Shown here: positions 1 to 10,892 of the stretch, one piece after another
Layout of the letters: each line of letters begins with the position of its first letter
Numbering within the stretch: the stretch's first letter is position 1
Assembly: GCA_951213105.1 (NCBI GenBank)
Contig: OX578146.1
Location: forward strand, 55,946,069 to 56,010,068
From: Amaurobius ferox
Lineage: Eukaryota; Arthropoda; Arachnida; Araneae; Amaurobiidae
Reading direction: 5' to 3'
DNA: 64,000 nucleotides
Notes under the pieces: model-generated
What the model saw: only the letters and a program-made list of their open reading frames with translations
The model's database searches: none
What the model was told of the DNA's origin: nothing
Position numbers and translations under genes: made by a program

Positions 1-660
1 GAAAATAGTGAGTTTATCAGTAGTAATCCTATAATGCAAAGTGTAGTAAATGACTATAAGCAAACCAACAAGACCTTAACCGTTTCAAATATCTGTGATA
101 ATGATGTCAGTGAAATTACAAGTTCAGATTGTGATATGAATTCCTTAAATACAAGTTCTTTTTGCCAAGAGAAGAGAAAAATACAGCCAAAGGAGAATTT
201 AAATTTTGCTAAAGCATACCAGAAATGCATTTTGAAACCTATGGAAGAGTCATTCATAAAAGTCAAAATTGATTCAAAATTTGAAAAAAACTCTACAATT
301 TTATTAGAACCTAGAGATGTCAGTGAATGTTCCACTGAACAAAATTATTTTTTAGCAAGAGCTGTATATAAGGTGACAAAAGATGATTTTATATATGCGC
401 GAGTGGCAAATCCTTCTAAAGAAAAAATAAATATTAACAAAGGAATGAAATTGGGTATAATTAGTCATGTGCAAGAGACAAATTTATCTGAAGTAAATAG
501 TGTGGATGAACAACATAAAGAAAACAACGAGATATTTGAAGTTTGGGGTGGTGACTTTGATTTGAAACATATAAATGGCATGCAGAAAAAATTGTTACAA
601 AATTTGTTAAAAAAATACAGAAATGTCTTTGCCAAGTCTGTTAATGATATAACAGGCTGA
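1..660 (+). CDS. pol: Gypsy pol, protease-RT linker region (partial)
   Basis: The frame is open from base 1 to a TGA at 658-660. The visible product has no D-T/S-G protease motif, so the catalytic part of the protease lies upstream. The end matches the linker that precedes RT in Gypsy polyproteins: a segment with LLEP, LARAVYKV and ARVANPS, then a charged stretch ending in KKYRNVFAKS. It should run directly into the RT frame, but the frame shifts by +1 at the TGA. The first ATG (34) is internal and is not a real start. Either the copy has a small indel or the shift at GGC-TGA-C is programmed; the indel is more likely, because Gypsy elements do not normally shift at this place. Confidence 0.75.
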   Translation, partial: ENSEFISSNPIMQSVVNDYKQTNKTLTVSNICDNDVSEITSSDCDMNSLNTSSFCQEKRKIQPKENLNFAKAYQKCILKPMEESFIKVKIDSKFEKNSTILLEPRDVSECSTEQNYFLARAVYKVTKDDFIYARVANPSKEKININKGMKLGIISHVQETNLSEVNSVDEQHKENNEIFEVWGGDFDLKHINGMQKKLLQNLLKKYRNVFAKSVNDITG

Positions 661-667
661 CACCATT

Positions 668-3600
668 TTGCATAAAATTAATTTAAATTCAAATATTCCA
701 ATTAGACAGAAACCCTACCGTGTACCTCATCACCTGCAGAAAGAGTTATCAAAACAAACCAATGAGCTCTTGAATGCCAAGATCATTCAACCAAGCACCT
801 CTCCTTATAACACACCTGTGTTATTTGTGAAGAAACCTGATGGTTCATATAGGCTGGTGGCTGATTATCGAAAATTAAACAATCTGACAATTAGCGAAGT
901 GTTTCCGATTCCAAATATAGCAGAGTTGATTGACAGACTTTCTGGTGCTACATACTTTAGCACACTTGATTTGACCTCTGGATTTTACCAACTATGCCTT
1001 CATCCAGATGATTATGAAAAGACTGCTTTTTCAACACCCGATGGTCACTTTGAGTGGCTTAGAACTCCTTTTGGGCTGAAAAATGCGCCTGCATCATTTC
1101 AAAGACTTATGTCACTTGTTTTGGCTGGAATCTCAGGAATATATATCGATGACATAATAGTCGCTTCTCGCTCTTTTGAAGGACACTTAAAGAAATTGGA
1201 AGAGATTTTCGTAAGATTAGGAAAACATGGTTTGAAATTAAAGCCTTCCAAATGTCATTTTTTTAGGAAAACCATTAAGTACCTTGGTTTCCTTGTGTCT
1301 GAAGGAAAAGTGCAACCTGACCCTCACAATGTTGAAGTAGTTGAAAATTTTAAAATTCCAAAATCAGTGAAAAATGTGAGGCAGTTCCTTGGTCTCACAG
1401 GGTTTTACAGGAAATTTATCAAAAACTATGCAGAAATATCAGTACCTTTAACCAAAATTTTAAAAACAAAAAACAAGGACAACAAAAAGAAATTTGTTTG
1501 GTCAGATGATGCTCAGAAATCCTTTGATATTCTTAAGAAAAAACTCTTATCTAAACCAATATTGAATCTCCCTGATTTTAACAAACTATTTGTGCTACAC
1601 ACTGATGCTTCGAATCAGTCCTTGGGTGGTTTTCTTTCCCAAGCTGATGAAAATGGAGATTATCACCCTGTTTCTTACGCGAGTCGAAAGTTAAATGATG
1701 CTGAACAAAAGTACAGCGTGGTGGAAAGAGAAGCACTTGCTGTCGTATGGGCTACAAATTACTATAAACATTACCTGATTGGAAAACACTTTACTATTTT
1801 TTGCGACCAAAGCTCTCTCTCCTTCATATTTAAATTGAAAGACCCTACTTCCAGACTTGCAAGGTGGATTGCTTCATTAACACAATTTGATTATGAAATC
1901 ATACATAAGCCAGGAAAGGCAAATGTAGTAGCCGACTACTTGTCAAGAAATGTCAATGATTGTGCAAACCCAGTGAATGTTGTTCCTAACAACAGATTTG
2001 TGTCTAAATACAAAGTTATCAATAATGCAAAGAAACAAAATTCTCCTAATTTAGTATCAAAAATTCCTAGTGTCAACAATAACAATATTCATGAGAATTT
2101 GAGTGAAAGTGTTGTGGAAAAATTAAATGAAAATCAAACTAATGAAATTTGTGTTGTGGATAATAATTTAAATGATCAACAAGATACGCAAAATGACAAC
2201 AACATGCCAATTAAAGAGTTTGAACAAATTTCTGCACATCCAACTTTACTTGTAAGAATAAAAAATGCTCAGAAATCTGATTCCAGATGTAACAAGATCA
2301 TAGATTGCTTAGAAAAGAATAGTATGCCATACCCTCAGAGTCTAGTATTTTTTCGAAAAGATGATACCTTATGGTGCACCCACAAGAATCCGAAGTTGAG
2401 ACACCAATACCAAGAGAGAATTGTTGTTCCTCAAGAACTTGTGTCAGAAATACTTTGGTTGCATCATGATTGTCCCACTTATGCTCACTGCGGTTTTAGA
2501 AGGACTTTAGCTTCTATTAGTCGTAAATACTATTGGACAGGGATGTACTCCCAAACAAGTAACTATGTGTCGTCGTGTGAAATCTGTGTTATCAATAGAG
2601 GTTACAAAAACAATAAAGCTCCAATCCAGAGATTTTCGAAATCAAGTTATCCATTTCAACGGGTCGCAATGGACTGTGTTGGACCCTTGCCTACCTCTTA
2701 CTCAGGAAAAAAATACATCTTGGTGATTACCGATTACTTCACTCGATGGCCTGAAGCGTACCCACTCGCTTCTATAAAGACGGATGACATTTTGCAGTGC
2801 CTAGAACATTTTATAGCACAGCACGGCATACCTCAATTTATGGTCACAGATTGTGGTTCGAATTTTTTATCAAGATCTGCAAAAAGTTTTTATGAAAAAT
2901 TAGGTATTAGTAAATCTACTACAAGTCCATATCATCCTAGCTCAGATGGCTGTGTCGAGCGTCTCAATGGAACTCTCCTCAGGTCATTAAAAAACATTGC
3001 TTATGATGATAAAAATAATTGGGACAGACTGATCCAATTTGCACTTTTGGCTCATCGAAATGCAATTCATGCCTCCACAGGTGAATCTCCTGCATACTTA
3101 GTCTATGGAAGAGACTTGACGGTTCCCAATACACTCATTTCCGGTTTTAAAATCCCTACATACGACTCTACATATGAATACGGTGAAGATCTACAATTTC
3201 GATTGAAAAAAATGTATGACTTGGTTAAGACAAATTTAGAAAAAGCAGAAAACGCACAAATATCACAACAACATAAAAAAGCTAAGCAACCTGAAATCAA
3301 AATTGGTGATTTGGTTTACTTGTATACGCCTCATTTGCCCCAGGGACAGTCGAAGAAATTAAGCTCTTTTAATAAAGGACCCTTTCGTGTGATTAAGAAA
3401 ACATCACCAGTGAATTTCTTGATACAACACATAATGAATCCGAAGAATGAACAATTGGTCCATGTGAATAGACTTACTTTATTACCTCCTAGAAGGAAGG
3501 AACTTCAAAAATTTACTCAACAAAAAAAGGCTGGAAGTGAAAGTCTAAATCCAAAACAAAATAATTCTTCATCCAATATTCAATCTAGAAAAGATACAGT

Positions 3601-3901
3601 GATCCTGAAGCCATGTTTATCTAACCCAGCTAACAAACAAAAAACAAAAGAATCTGTAAAAAGAGTTAGATTTAACCTTCCTGCTCCTGTGAATCCTTCT
3701 GTTCCTGGAAAACAATCAAATTTTCATGCTGATACAAACCGACAAATTTTTACAAGAGTGAATTCAAATCCTAACATTAGGAAAAGCAGAGTTATTTACA
3801 ATAACAATTACTCACCACAACAAAAACAAAATGTTTTCAATGCAAACAGAAGTACAAAAACACCATACAATTTGAGAGCATATAATAATAGATTTTATTA
3901 A
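668..3901 (+). CDS. pol: Gypsy pol: reverse transcriptase, RNase H, integrase
   Basis: The frame is open from 653; 668 is a TTG and no ATG lies nearby, so this is the body of a polyprotein and not a separate gene. Numbering from 668: RT shows KKPDGSYRLVADYRKLN (55-71), catalytic D101 (STLDL) and a YIDD box (159-162, where most relatives have YLDD). RNase H shows HTDAS (D313), EREALAVVW (from 353) and CDQSSL (D380). Integrase shows an HHCC zinc finger (about 597-640, ending CEIC), then a DDE core at D669, D728 and E764; 35 residues separate the last two, the usual D-35-E. A GPY/F module follows (NKGPFRV near 901, HVNRL near 931) and then a basic tail. All catalytic residues are present. The product copies element RNA to DNA and inserts it. 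Confidence 0.93.
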   Translation: MHKINLNSNIPIRQKPYRVPHHLQKELSKQTNELLNAKIIQPSTSPYNTPVLFVKKPDGSYRLVADYRKLNNLTISEVFPIPNIAELIDRLSGATYFSTLDLTSGFYQLCLHPDDYEKTAFSTPDGHFEWLRTPFGLKNAPASFQRLMSLVLAGISGIYIDDIIVASRSFEGHLKKLEEIFVRLGKHGLKLKPSKCHFFRKTIKYLGFLVSEGKVQPDPHNVEVVENFKIPKSVKNVRQFLGLTGFYRKFIKNYAEISVPLTKILKTKNKDNKKKFVWSDDAQKSFDILKKKLLSKPILNLPDFNKLFVLHTDASNQSLGGFLSQADENGDYHPVSYASRKLNDAEQKYSVVEREALAVVWATNYYKHYLIGKHFTIFCDQSSLSFIFKLKDPTSRLARWIASLTQFDYEIIHKPGKANVVADYLSRNVNDCANPVNVVPNNRFVSKYKVINNAKKQNSPNLVSKIPSVNNNNIHENLSESVVEKLNENQTNEICVVDNNLNDQQDTQNDNNMPIKEFEQISAHPTLLVRIKNAQKSDSRCNKIIDCLEKNSMPYPQSLVFFRKDDTLWCTHKNPKLRHQYQERIVVPQELVSEILWLHHDCPTYAHCGFRRTLASISRKYYWTGMYSQTSNYVSSCEICVINRGYKNNKAPIQRFSKSSYPFQRVAMDCVGPLPTSYSGKKYILVITDYFTRWPEAYPLASIKTDDILQCLEHFIAQHGIPQFMVTDCGSNFLSRSAKSFYEKLGISKSTTSPYHPSSDGCVERLNGTLLRSLKNIAYDDKNNWDRLIQFALLAHRNAIHASTGESPAYLVYGRDLTVPNTLISGFKIPTYDSTYEYGEDLQFRLKKMYDLVKTNLEKAENAQISQQHKKAKQPEIKIGDLVYLYTPHLPQGQSKKLSSFNKGPFRVIKKTSPVNFLIQHIMNPKNEQLVHVNRLTLLPPRRKELQKFTQQKKAGSESLNPKQNNSSSNIQSRKDTVILKPCLSNPANKQKTKESVKRVRFNLPAPVNPSVPGKQSNFHADTNRQIFTRVNSNPNIRKSRVIYNNNYSPQQKQNVFNANRSTKTPYNLRAYNNRFY

Positions 3902-5235
3902 ATAAGTTTCACATTTTTCAAAAAAAAATTCTCAATTATAAAAGAAATTATTGTTCAGATACATTTTATTTATTTGATGATTGTTTATTATGTTACTTTC
4001 CAACCATTATCTTTTAAAATTAATAGTCAATTTTTTAAAAAAAAAAGTGTCTTGATAATTCAGAAAAAAAAATAGTTGTTACACATATGTTAATTGAAAT
4101 GTTGAAATATTTGATGTGTTTGTTGTGAAACTTAACTTGGTGGTGTAAATTAAAATTTATAACTGATTTAAATGATTTTCATAAATGTTTTGAGCAACTC
4201 TCATCTTGAACTCTATTGAACTTTAAAATTTTCTGAGAGAATTTGCTCTGCCTGTTGGTGTTTGGCTGATTTGTCTAAAAATGATAATTTGATAATTTAT
4301 TCTGATGTTGTGATGCTTTTCACAAAATTTTGTCTTATTAAACAAATGAAATTAAGTTAAAAGAAAGAAAATTTGTTGTTAATTACAAAAATAATTTTAA
4401 AAATTTACTGTTTGAAAATAATTTTATTGAAAGTTTAAATGTTTTGAGTTGTGAATAACTGTGATTTCAGTTAATTAATGAATAATAAGAGTATATGACA
4501 TTTGAGAAAAAAAAATATATATATAATATAATTTCCTTGACAAACGGAATTTGATTTTGAGACTGAGAGAGATGAATTGATTTTGGCCTGAATTTTTGAA
4601 ATTGATGAATTTGATTTTCTTTGAATTCCTGTATACATATTTTTTTTTCTTTCCGTGCCTGATGTTTTCTGCCACACATTTTAGTTAGTCATCATAGGAG
4701 TGGAACCTTTGCTGCAACAACCTTTTTTTTTGGAAAACTTCTGGTGTACACAAACAAATACACTTATCACGAGCCTGGAAGAAGATGCACGCTGGCAAAT
4801 TAATTGTCCGACCCTTGCGGTGGTGATTGGAACCAGAGATGAAGACTGCTTTCTACTCCCACTAGATGCGGATCGGAAGCCTGACCAGTGGGAAACTGAA
4901 GTTGATGAAGGAAGGATGATGGAAGTCGCCGTGGACAGCTCACTGCTGTGAGTCTGTTCAAAAATTTTTACATTGAAGATACTGAATTGAGGGGCGCGAT
5001 CTCTGTGACTGATTTCTGCTGCGTGGATCCTGCGCGCGGGTAATTTTTTTTAGTTTTCACACATCCCTTTTGTTTCTGGCAACCCGACTACTGTCCCGCC
5101 AGATGTGTGTTTTTGGATAGGCCATCTTCACTTACAGTACATAACTGACGGAATTTCTTTGGAGTCAAATTTTTTCTCTCTCGTTCTCTCTCTCAGTGCT
5201 CAATGGTTGTTGATGATATTTAAAATGAGATCACA

Positions 5236-5425
5236 TTTACTTATTTCGAGACACATGTACTTAATTGGAGACACATATATTTAATTTGAGACACATATTT
5301 TATTTTGGAAAACATATATTTAATTTGAGAAACTTACATTTATTTTGAAAAATACATGTATTTTGGAAAATTACATTGATTTTGAAAATTGTTTTGAGAA
5401 CATATAATTATTTCGAGAATTTAAT
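5236..5425 (+). repeat. Degenerate tandem repeat inside the Gypsy 3' region
   Basis: About seven imperfect units of 20-30 bp, each a GAGACACAT- or GAAAACATA-like start followed by TTTAATTTG or TTTATTTTG. Units decay from left to right. Confidence 0.6.
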
Positions 5426-6200
5426 AAGTTAAGAATTGAAGTTAAATTCATAATGAAACTATGCATAGTAATAATATAGTGATAATAATAGTGAAAATAT
5501 TAAAAGTTGAAATTAATGATAATAGAAATATTAAAAATGAAAATGATTTTGTAAGTGTAATACAAAAGAACTTTAAAGTGAATTTAAAGTGAGAAAAGTT
5601 GAATGAGTAAAGAGAACTCATTTGGTTGTTTATTTCATGAAATATATTTAATCTCATTATGTTATAAATTAGTATTTATTTTATTGTGGTCACTTAGTGT
5701 ATTGAAAGTGACATTGTTGTTTGATATAATTGTTTTCATCTTGCATCATATCATTATTACATATATTCATATCATTTGTTTTCTGAAATTTAAGAATTTC
5801 GGAAATTGAAATTTTGCTGTCAGGCAAAGTGCCCTGGCGTTGACATGTATTCATGTATTTGTGTGTATATTTCAGTGTATTTAATGTATGTTTATACTTT
5901 GTAAAGGTTCCTTTTTGCAGTTGGGACGTCTTTGTTGTCATCGTTTGGCCCTTTTGGTCTTTGCCCTGCGGTGATGGATGTACTGCCTGTGCATTCGGAT
6001 CTTCAGGTGGGATGTGTGTACGCGTCACACTTCCCTTGCTTCAAAATTTTCTGCTAAATTGCTGACTCAGTAGAAATTGTTCTCTGAGTTGGTGTTACAC
6101 TTAAAGGTTCCTAGTATTCTTTTGTAATTGTTAATGTTGTGTATGTGTGTGAGATAAAAAAAAAAAAAAATTTCTCACTGGTTCGAAATTTTTTCCTCCC

Positions 6201-6212
6201 AGGGGGAGGAAA
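6201..6212 (+). promoter_or_regulatory. Polypurine tract (plus-strand primer site)
   Basis: AGGGGGAGGAAA lies immediately before the TGTCG start of the LTR. This is the expected position and composition for the RNase H-resistant primer of plus-strand DNA synthesis. Confidence 0.8.
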
Positions 6213-7551
6213 TGTCGTATCGCATGTATGTTCGATTCGACAGTTTGAGAAGCGCGGCTTGGAAATCTCTCCTTTTCAATGCCTGCTTTGTGTTAAGCCT
6301 CGTTTACATTCATTTACGTGTGAAAGTCTAGTTTCGTTCGAGAATGTGGATTTAATGTTCTGCTGTTGTTTTTTCGCGGCGCCTGCCCCGTCTGTGGGAA
6401 GTTTCGAAAAGCGAAACTTCTCCTCTGGTCGGCAGCCAATGGGAGAGCTTCTTGGCTGTTGTTGCGGCCGTGTTCGGGGGCTTTTTGGAGAAGAACTTTG
6501 AGAAGTTCGGATGTAAGTTTTCGGAGGAGAAACGGAACAAAGAGAGTAGGGCCGGTGGCCCCATATTGCTGTGGATTATTGATTTTCCCAAAATCTAATC
6601 CGGGAAGATGCCCGAAGAAGAAATGCACCGGGATCTGAAATTTTATTCAAAATTTAATGCATTATTTTTCTGTTTTAGGTTGTGATTTTGACCGTTGTCC
6701 GAAAACCCGGGCGTGGCTGCTTGATCGGTTGATCGGTGAATGCTGATGTCGTATACTTCAGTTAGGATATAATTTTTCGGAAATGTCCTTCAGCCATGTT
6801 TGTAAAGTTAAGATCGGATGTTCTGAAATTATGGAGATTTGGTTTATCAACAGAACTGAAGGTAAAATTACTAAAATTCTATTCATGAACAGTGGAACAG
6901 TAAATTTCCATTCCAAGCACTGGTATAAATTTAAAGCTTATGAACTAACGTTTCTTAATTGGAATTCATATTGAAAATATATTGATAATTGTCTATATAG
7001 AAATTTAAATTGATAAAGATTCTAAAGAGTGTGATTGATATAATGTTAACTGAATGTTAATTACTTTGCATAAAGTTCTCTAGTGAAAGAGATTATATTA
7101 TTTACTGAAAGTATTATTGTGAAATGGATATTGAATATAAAAATTGTTTGGAATATATATATAAAATTTAAATGGCTTACTTAAGAATAAATATGAATAT
7201 TTGGATTAATGAGTTAAATTATTTGCACACCCTGAATTCTGTCTTTTATTCTTCTACCCATCTGTGGACTAATGTCTCCAGACCGTAAGTACTCCTGGGT
7301 TACATGCGAGTTATATATGAGTTATATGTGAGTATTATAAGTGAATTATGTGTGATTTTATTGTGGACGCAATGTACTTATCTGCATATCTTCGATTCTT
7401 CTGTGCATATCGGTCGTGAGATCGGTTTCGGTTTCACTTTCGTTCGACTCCCCGCCGATTTGACTCCGGAGCCGAATCCACCGCCGATATGACTCTGTCG
7501 TCGGGAAGAGTTCCGATGCGACACTGATCCCGTGACTCTCCCGATGCGACA
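6213..7551 (+). repeat. 3' LTR of the Gypsy element
   Basis: Begins TGTCGTATCG right after the polypurine tract and ends CGATGCGACA. The ends are inverted repeats of each other with one mismatch and carry the TG...CA signature. Length is 1339 bp, long for an animal Gypsy LTR. The partner LTR is outside the window. The first 500 bp and last 200 bp are GC-richer than the AT-rich middle. Short ORFs inside have no recognisable product. Confidence 0.82.
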
Positions 7552-7736
7552 TTACGCAACCCTTGTCATTGGAATTTACTGGTATTTGAAGTATTTTAAT
7601 TAAGCTATTATTCAGATGATATAAAATATGTGTATATTTGGACAGAATGATCACAGAACCATCTAATGTAGTGCTGGTCTCACACAGGGCTTATTGAAGT
7701 AAGAATTTTTTCAAATTGCTGCCACCACTTTTATAT

Positions 7737-8027
7737 CTCGAGACCCAGACCGACTGACCTATCAGAAAGGTGTAAGGTGACTGTTTGGATGGCCGGGAAG
7801 TGCAAACCCAATTTAGACCGGAACCTAGTGGGGGAGGCATCCACGTAGACCGTACACTCCTCCCCCTACCACCAACCTCTCGGAAGGACTTGATTCCTCT
7901 CGGACCAGCATGTTTAACGTGATCGTACTTCGCGTGAACACGGTGGCAGTTTTGGCAGTAGCGGGAATCAAACCCGGGCCTACCGAGTGTAATTCCCGAA
8001 CGCTAACCACTGTGCTACCGCGCCCAT
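7737..8027 (-). mobile_element. tRNA-derived SINE, copy 1
   Basis: Read on the minus strand, the 5' end is tRNA-like: GGGCGCGGTAGCACAGTGG (A-box region) followed by CCCGGGTTTGATTCCCGC (B box GGTTTGATTCC). A unique body of about 200 bp follows and ends with the sequence ACCTTTCTGATAGGTCAG and GTCTGGGTCTC. The CAA tail seen in other copies is missing. Flanked by CACTTTTATAT (7726-7736) and CACATTTATAT (8028-8038), a likely target-site duplication. Confidence 0.85.
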
Positions 8028-8039
8028 CACATTTATATG

Positions 8040-8333
8040 TTGTTGTTGCTGCTGAAACCCAGACCGTCCGACCTACCAGAAAGGTGTAAGGTAACTGTTT
8101 GGACGGTCGGGAAGTGCCACCCAATTTAGACCGGAACCCAGTGAGGGAGGCATCCACAGGGACCGTACCCTCCTTCCCCTACCACCAACCTCTCGGAAGG
8201 ACTTTCGGACCCACATGTTTAACGTGATCGTACTCCTCATGAAGACGGCGGCAGTTTTGGCAGTGGCTGGAATCGAACCCGGGCCAACCGAGTGCAACTT
8301 CAGCGCGCTAACCAATGGGCTACCTCGCCCCAT
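8040..8333 (-). mobile_element. tRNA-derived SINE, copy 2
   Basis: Same family as the neighbour and in the same orientation. The minus strand starts GGGGCGAGGTAGCCCATTGG, has a good B box (GGTTCGATTCC) and ends in a CAGCAGCAACAACAA tail. Flanks are CATCACATTTATATG (8025-8039) and CATCCCATTTATATG (8331-8345), 14 of 15 bases alike. Short ORFs on this strand are only the SINE read in frame. Confidence 0.9.
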
Positions 8334-8345
8334 CCCATTTATATG

Positions 8346-9939
8346 TGAAAGAACTACCAGAACTGGTAAAGAGTGAACTACAAAGCTATGATTTTCATTG
8401 CATCAATTCTACTAGTAGAACTATACGACAGGGCTTTCTTCTCATAAACGTTTATCGAAAAGAAATATCTCAATAGATTCAATACTCGGAATGCAGCTTT
8501 TACAATTATACAGCTTACAATATTTTACAATTATACTTGCAGCTCAGTACAGTTATAAGAATCTATGTTCCTCAAAGTTCACATTAGAATGTAAATATAC
8601 CGTATATACATGGTATATTTACATTCTAATGTGAACTTTGAGGAACACATGTAAATATATCGTAATACACTCTTGTAAGCCAACCAGATTCATCACATTT
8701 TTAAAGGTGAAAACTATGAATAGTCCAACAATCAGAGCAGAAATCCAATACGTTAAGAGTAACGAATACATATAACAGAAGAACAATTTTCACTTCTCAA
8801 TATATAATTGAAACTTTCGGCCTTCCAGAAAGTTATCACATATCTTAAACTATGTTTAAAAATATAGTATTAAGAAAAAACAAAGTTTCGCCCTTCATGT
8901 TTGAATAGTTTTGAACGAAATTACTCAATTATTTAACACTCAGTCATAAGCAAAGAAAGTAATACATATCGTGTAAAGACAGTAAAAATCAACTACGAAA
9001 TACCGCAATGGATAACTTATATATTCTTTCACTGAAAAACAAAAAGAATGACTATACATAGGAAGCAGCATATGAGGGGACTTGACATGTAGGCAACGTG
9101 CAGAAAGACAGAAAAAGTGAAGAATCTCAAGATAATAATCGAGTTATATTTTATTATAACTGATATTCATCGATGACTAATACAACATCAGATGTAACTC
9201 CAAAAACAAATAGTGTTATATCATGCTAAAATAAAATATAATAATTCGCATCTGTATTCAGGAAAAAAATCACTGACCAAGCCAATTTTAAGGTTTAATA
9301 TTCAAAGTTATTCAAGTTTATTTCAAAATTAATTTCTCTACTTTCTGTCTGTGAAACTGACTTTACGTTAAATATATCTTTCAATTTCGGGAAGGACGAT
9401 GATTCCATTCAACCAAAATTAAAATCTTCTACTGATTTCCTATTTTTAAATGTCGTTTGGCAATATTTTAAACTTCTTCAACAAAGGGACTGAGTATTTT
9501 ATATCTTCAAAGGCCTCGAAGGAAAAGAGAAATGAAATACCTTTTATAACATTTTTTTTTCAGTATTTCCTTGACTCGTTTAATAGTAATAATTGCGAAG
9601 AAAATCAGTTCCATCATAATTTACTAAATTTGACATGCAGCCATTGTTCACTGCATATAAGCAATGCTGAAATTAAAAAATATATAACATCTGAATTAAA
9701 TAAATGAGAGTGGCCTAGTTAAAGGCGTGGCCCAGCTATAACAACGGGCTAGTCAGAGAATCTAAAATTGTTTCCTCTATCTTCAGGAAATCAGCAATAC
9801 AAGATAGTAATAAAGAATAAAGTTCAAGAAATGCCATAAAATATAAATACAAAAGAGTTTCATAATATTTTGGTAATTATGCTTTATATTGTTTTTAAAG
9901 TTAAAATGCGCAAATCCTCAAATATAATTTTTAAAAAAA
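8346..9939. other. No gene seen; contains one large palindrome
   Basis: AT-rich sequence. The ORF at 9450-9707 (85 codons) has low-complexity composition, no homology I recognise and no gene context, so I do not call it. Confidence 0.6.
8566..8647. repeat. Perfect 36-bp inverted repeat, 10-base spacer
   Basis: Left arm 8566-8601 begins TGTTCCTCAAAG; right arm 8612-8647 ends CTTTGAGGAACA. All 36 positions pair; the loop is GTATATACAT. An RNA from either strand would form a long hairpin. Confidence 0.95.
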
Positions 9940-10370
9940 TCTGATGTGGACAGCACATGATTGTCCTTATATAATGCAATGAATTTACTACTTTACAGTA
10001 AAAAAAAATAGATTAGTTTTATAGTAGTTATTTATATTTTTTCCAAGATATTGAATTTTCGTCAGTGAGTCGTCATTTTCCATGTCGTCATTATCAATGA
10101 GGCGTCATTGATTGAGCGTTATTTTTATCCATTTGGCAAGTTTTTCATTAATTTAGCAACATTTAAAAAAGTCGTCAAGTTGTCGATATTCCACCAAATT
10201 CGTCGCCAAAATCTCGCCAAGCATTATGGACGAAGAAATAAGTTATTCTTACAGCAGATAAATGACTACTGGCTTTCAAATACAAAAGTATTACTCAAAG
10301 TATCTCTTTTCGTGAATGGAACGAGCTAGATCCACGAGAATGATGTCACCCAATTTATCGCATGGTATTG
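9940..10370 (+). mobile_element. Helentron-like repeat, subfamily A, 3'-truncated
   Basis: Starts A-run then TCTGATGTGGACAGCACATG, as in the complete copies, and carries the conserved middle (CGCCAA/TTGGCG block, then AGCTAGATCCACGAGAATGATG). It stops after GCATGGTATTG and lacks the CA tract and the 3' end. Confidence 0.8.
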
Positions 10371-10828
10371 AAAATAGTGTTCGTCATCTGCTCTTTATCA
10401 TCTTCCTTCGAATTATCCTTTCCTTCTTTTTTATACCGAATTTTCGTAGGCGAGAATTGCTTTCCTGTGTCACGTGATACATATATGTTTTGACAAAAGT
10501 GTACTTGCCCTTGTTAGTGCTAGTGATTCCCTCTAATTTATACCAAGAAAAAATACTTTTTTAACCGGTTGATATTTTTTTCAATTTTTTTATGCGAACG
10601 AAATACATTAATTTCAAGATAACCAAAATAAATGAATGCGAAACAGAGTGAAGATGGAGAGAGAATGAAATATGAATAATCTGCTTTTTACATTTTATTT
10701 GCGCAACAATGTGAGCTATTTATTTATTGATTATAAGCATCTTAAAGTTCTGAATTCCTATCTCGGGGAAAATGTCGTGTTTTACGTTAGGCTAACCTCT
10801 TTTAAAAACATTTTTCTGAAATTGTTTC
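10371..10828. other. No gene seen
   Basis: AT-rich DNA. The ORF at 10672-10866 runs into a SINE fragment and is chance. Confidence 0.55.
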
Positions 10829-10844
10829 ACAGTCTACAGCAGAT

Positions 10845-10892
10845 TTACCTTACACCTTTCTGGTAGGTCGGACGGTCTGGGTCTCAACAACA
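10845..10892 (+). mobile_element. SINE 3' end only (48 bp), extreme 5' truncation
   Basis: Matches the last 48 bases of the SINE at 8040-8333 including CTGGTAGGTCGGACGGTCTG and the CAACAACA tail. It is bounded by a perfect 16-bp duplication, ACAGTCTACAGCAGAT, at 10829-10844 and 10893-10908. This is what target-primed reverse transcription that aborts early would leave. Confidence 0.9.

Larger units (their letters stand above)
3902..6212 (+). other. Long 3' non-coding region of the Gypsy element
   Basis: 2.3 kb between the pol stop and the polypurine tract. It is T- and A-rich with many in-frame stops. No envelope-like ORF, signal peptide or transmembrane protein can be read. The longest open stretch (4700-4951) begins at GTG, resembles nothing I know and is probably chance. 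Homopolymer A runs follow the pol stop, and a degenerate GAGACACAT/TTTATTT tandem sits in the middle. Confidence 0.7.
1..7551 (+). mobile_element. Ty3/Gypsy LTR retrotransposon, 3' part
   Basis: In order: the end of the protease-RT linker, reverse transcriptase, RNase H, integrase with GPY/F module, a 2.3 kb non-coding stretch, a polypurine tract and a 3' LTR. PR-RT-RH-IN order with RNase H before integrase is the Ty3/Gypsy arrangement. The gag gene, protease active site, primer-binding site and 5' LTR lie left of the window, so LTR identity (age) and target-site duplication cannot be judged here. One frame break near 660 is the only defect I see in pol, so the copy is young or was recently active. 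Confidence 0.93.

Noticed and set aside
4700..4951. 83-codon ORF in the Gypsy 3' region as a gene
   Set aside because: Begins at GTG, has no domain and no support from context.
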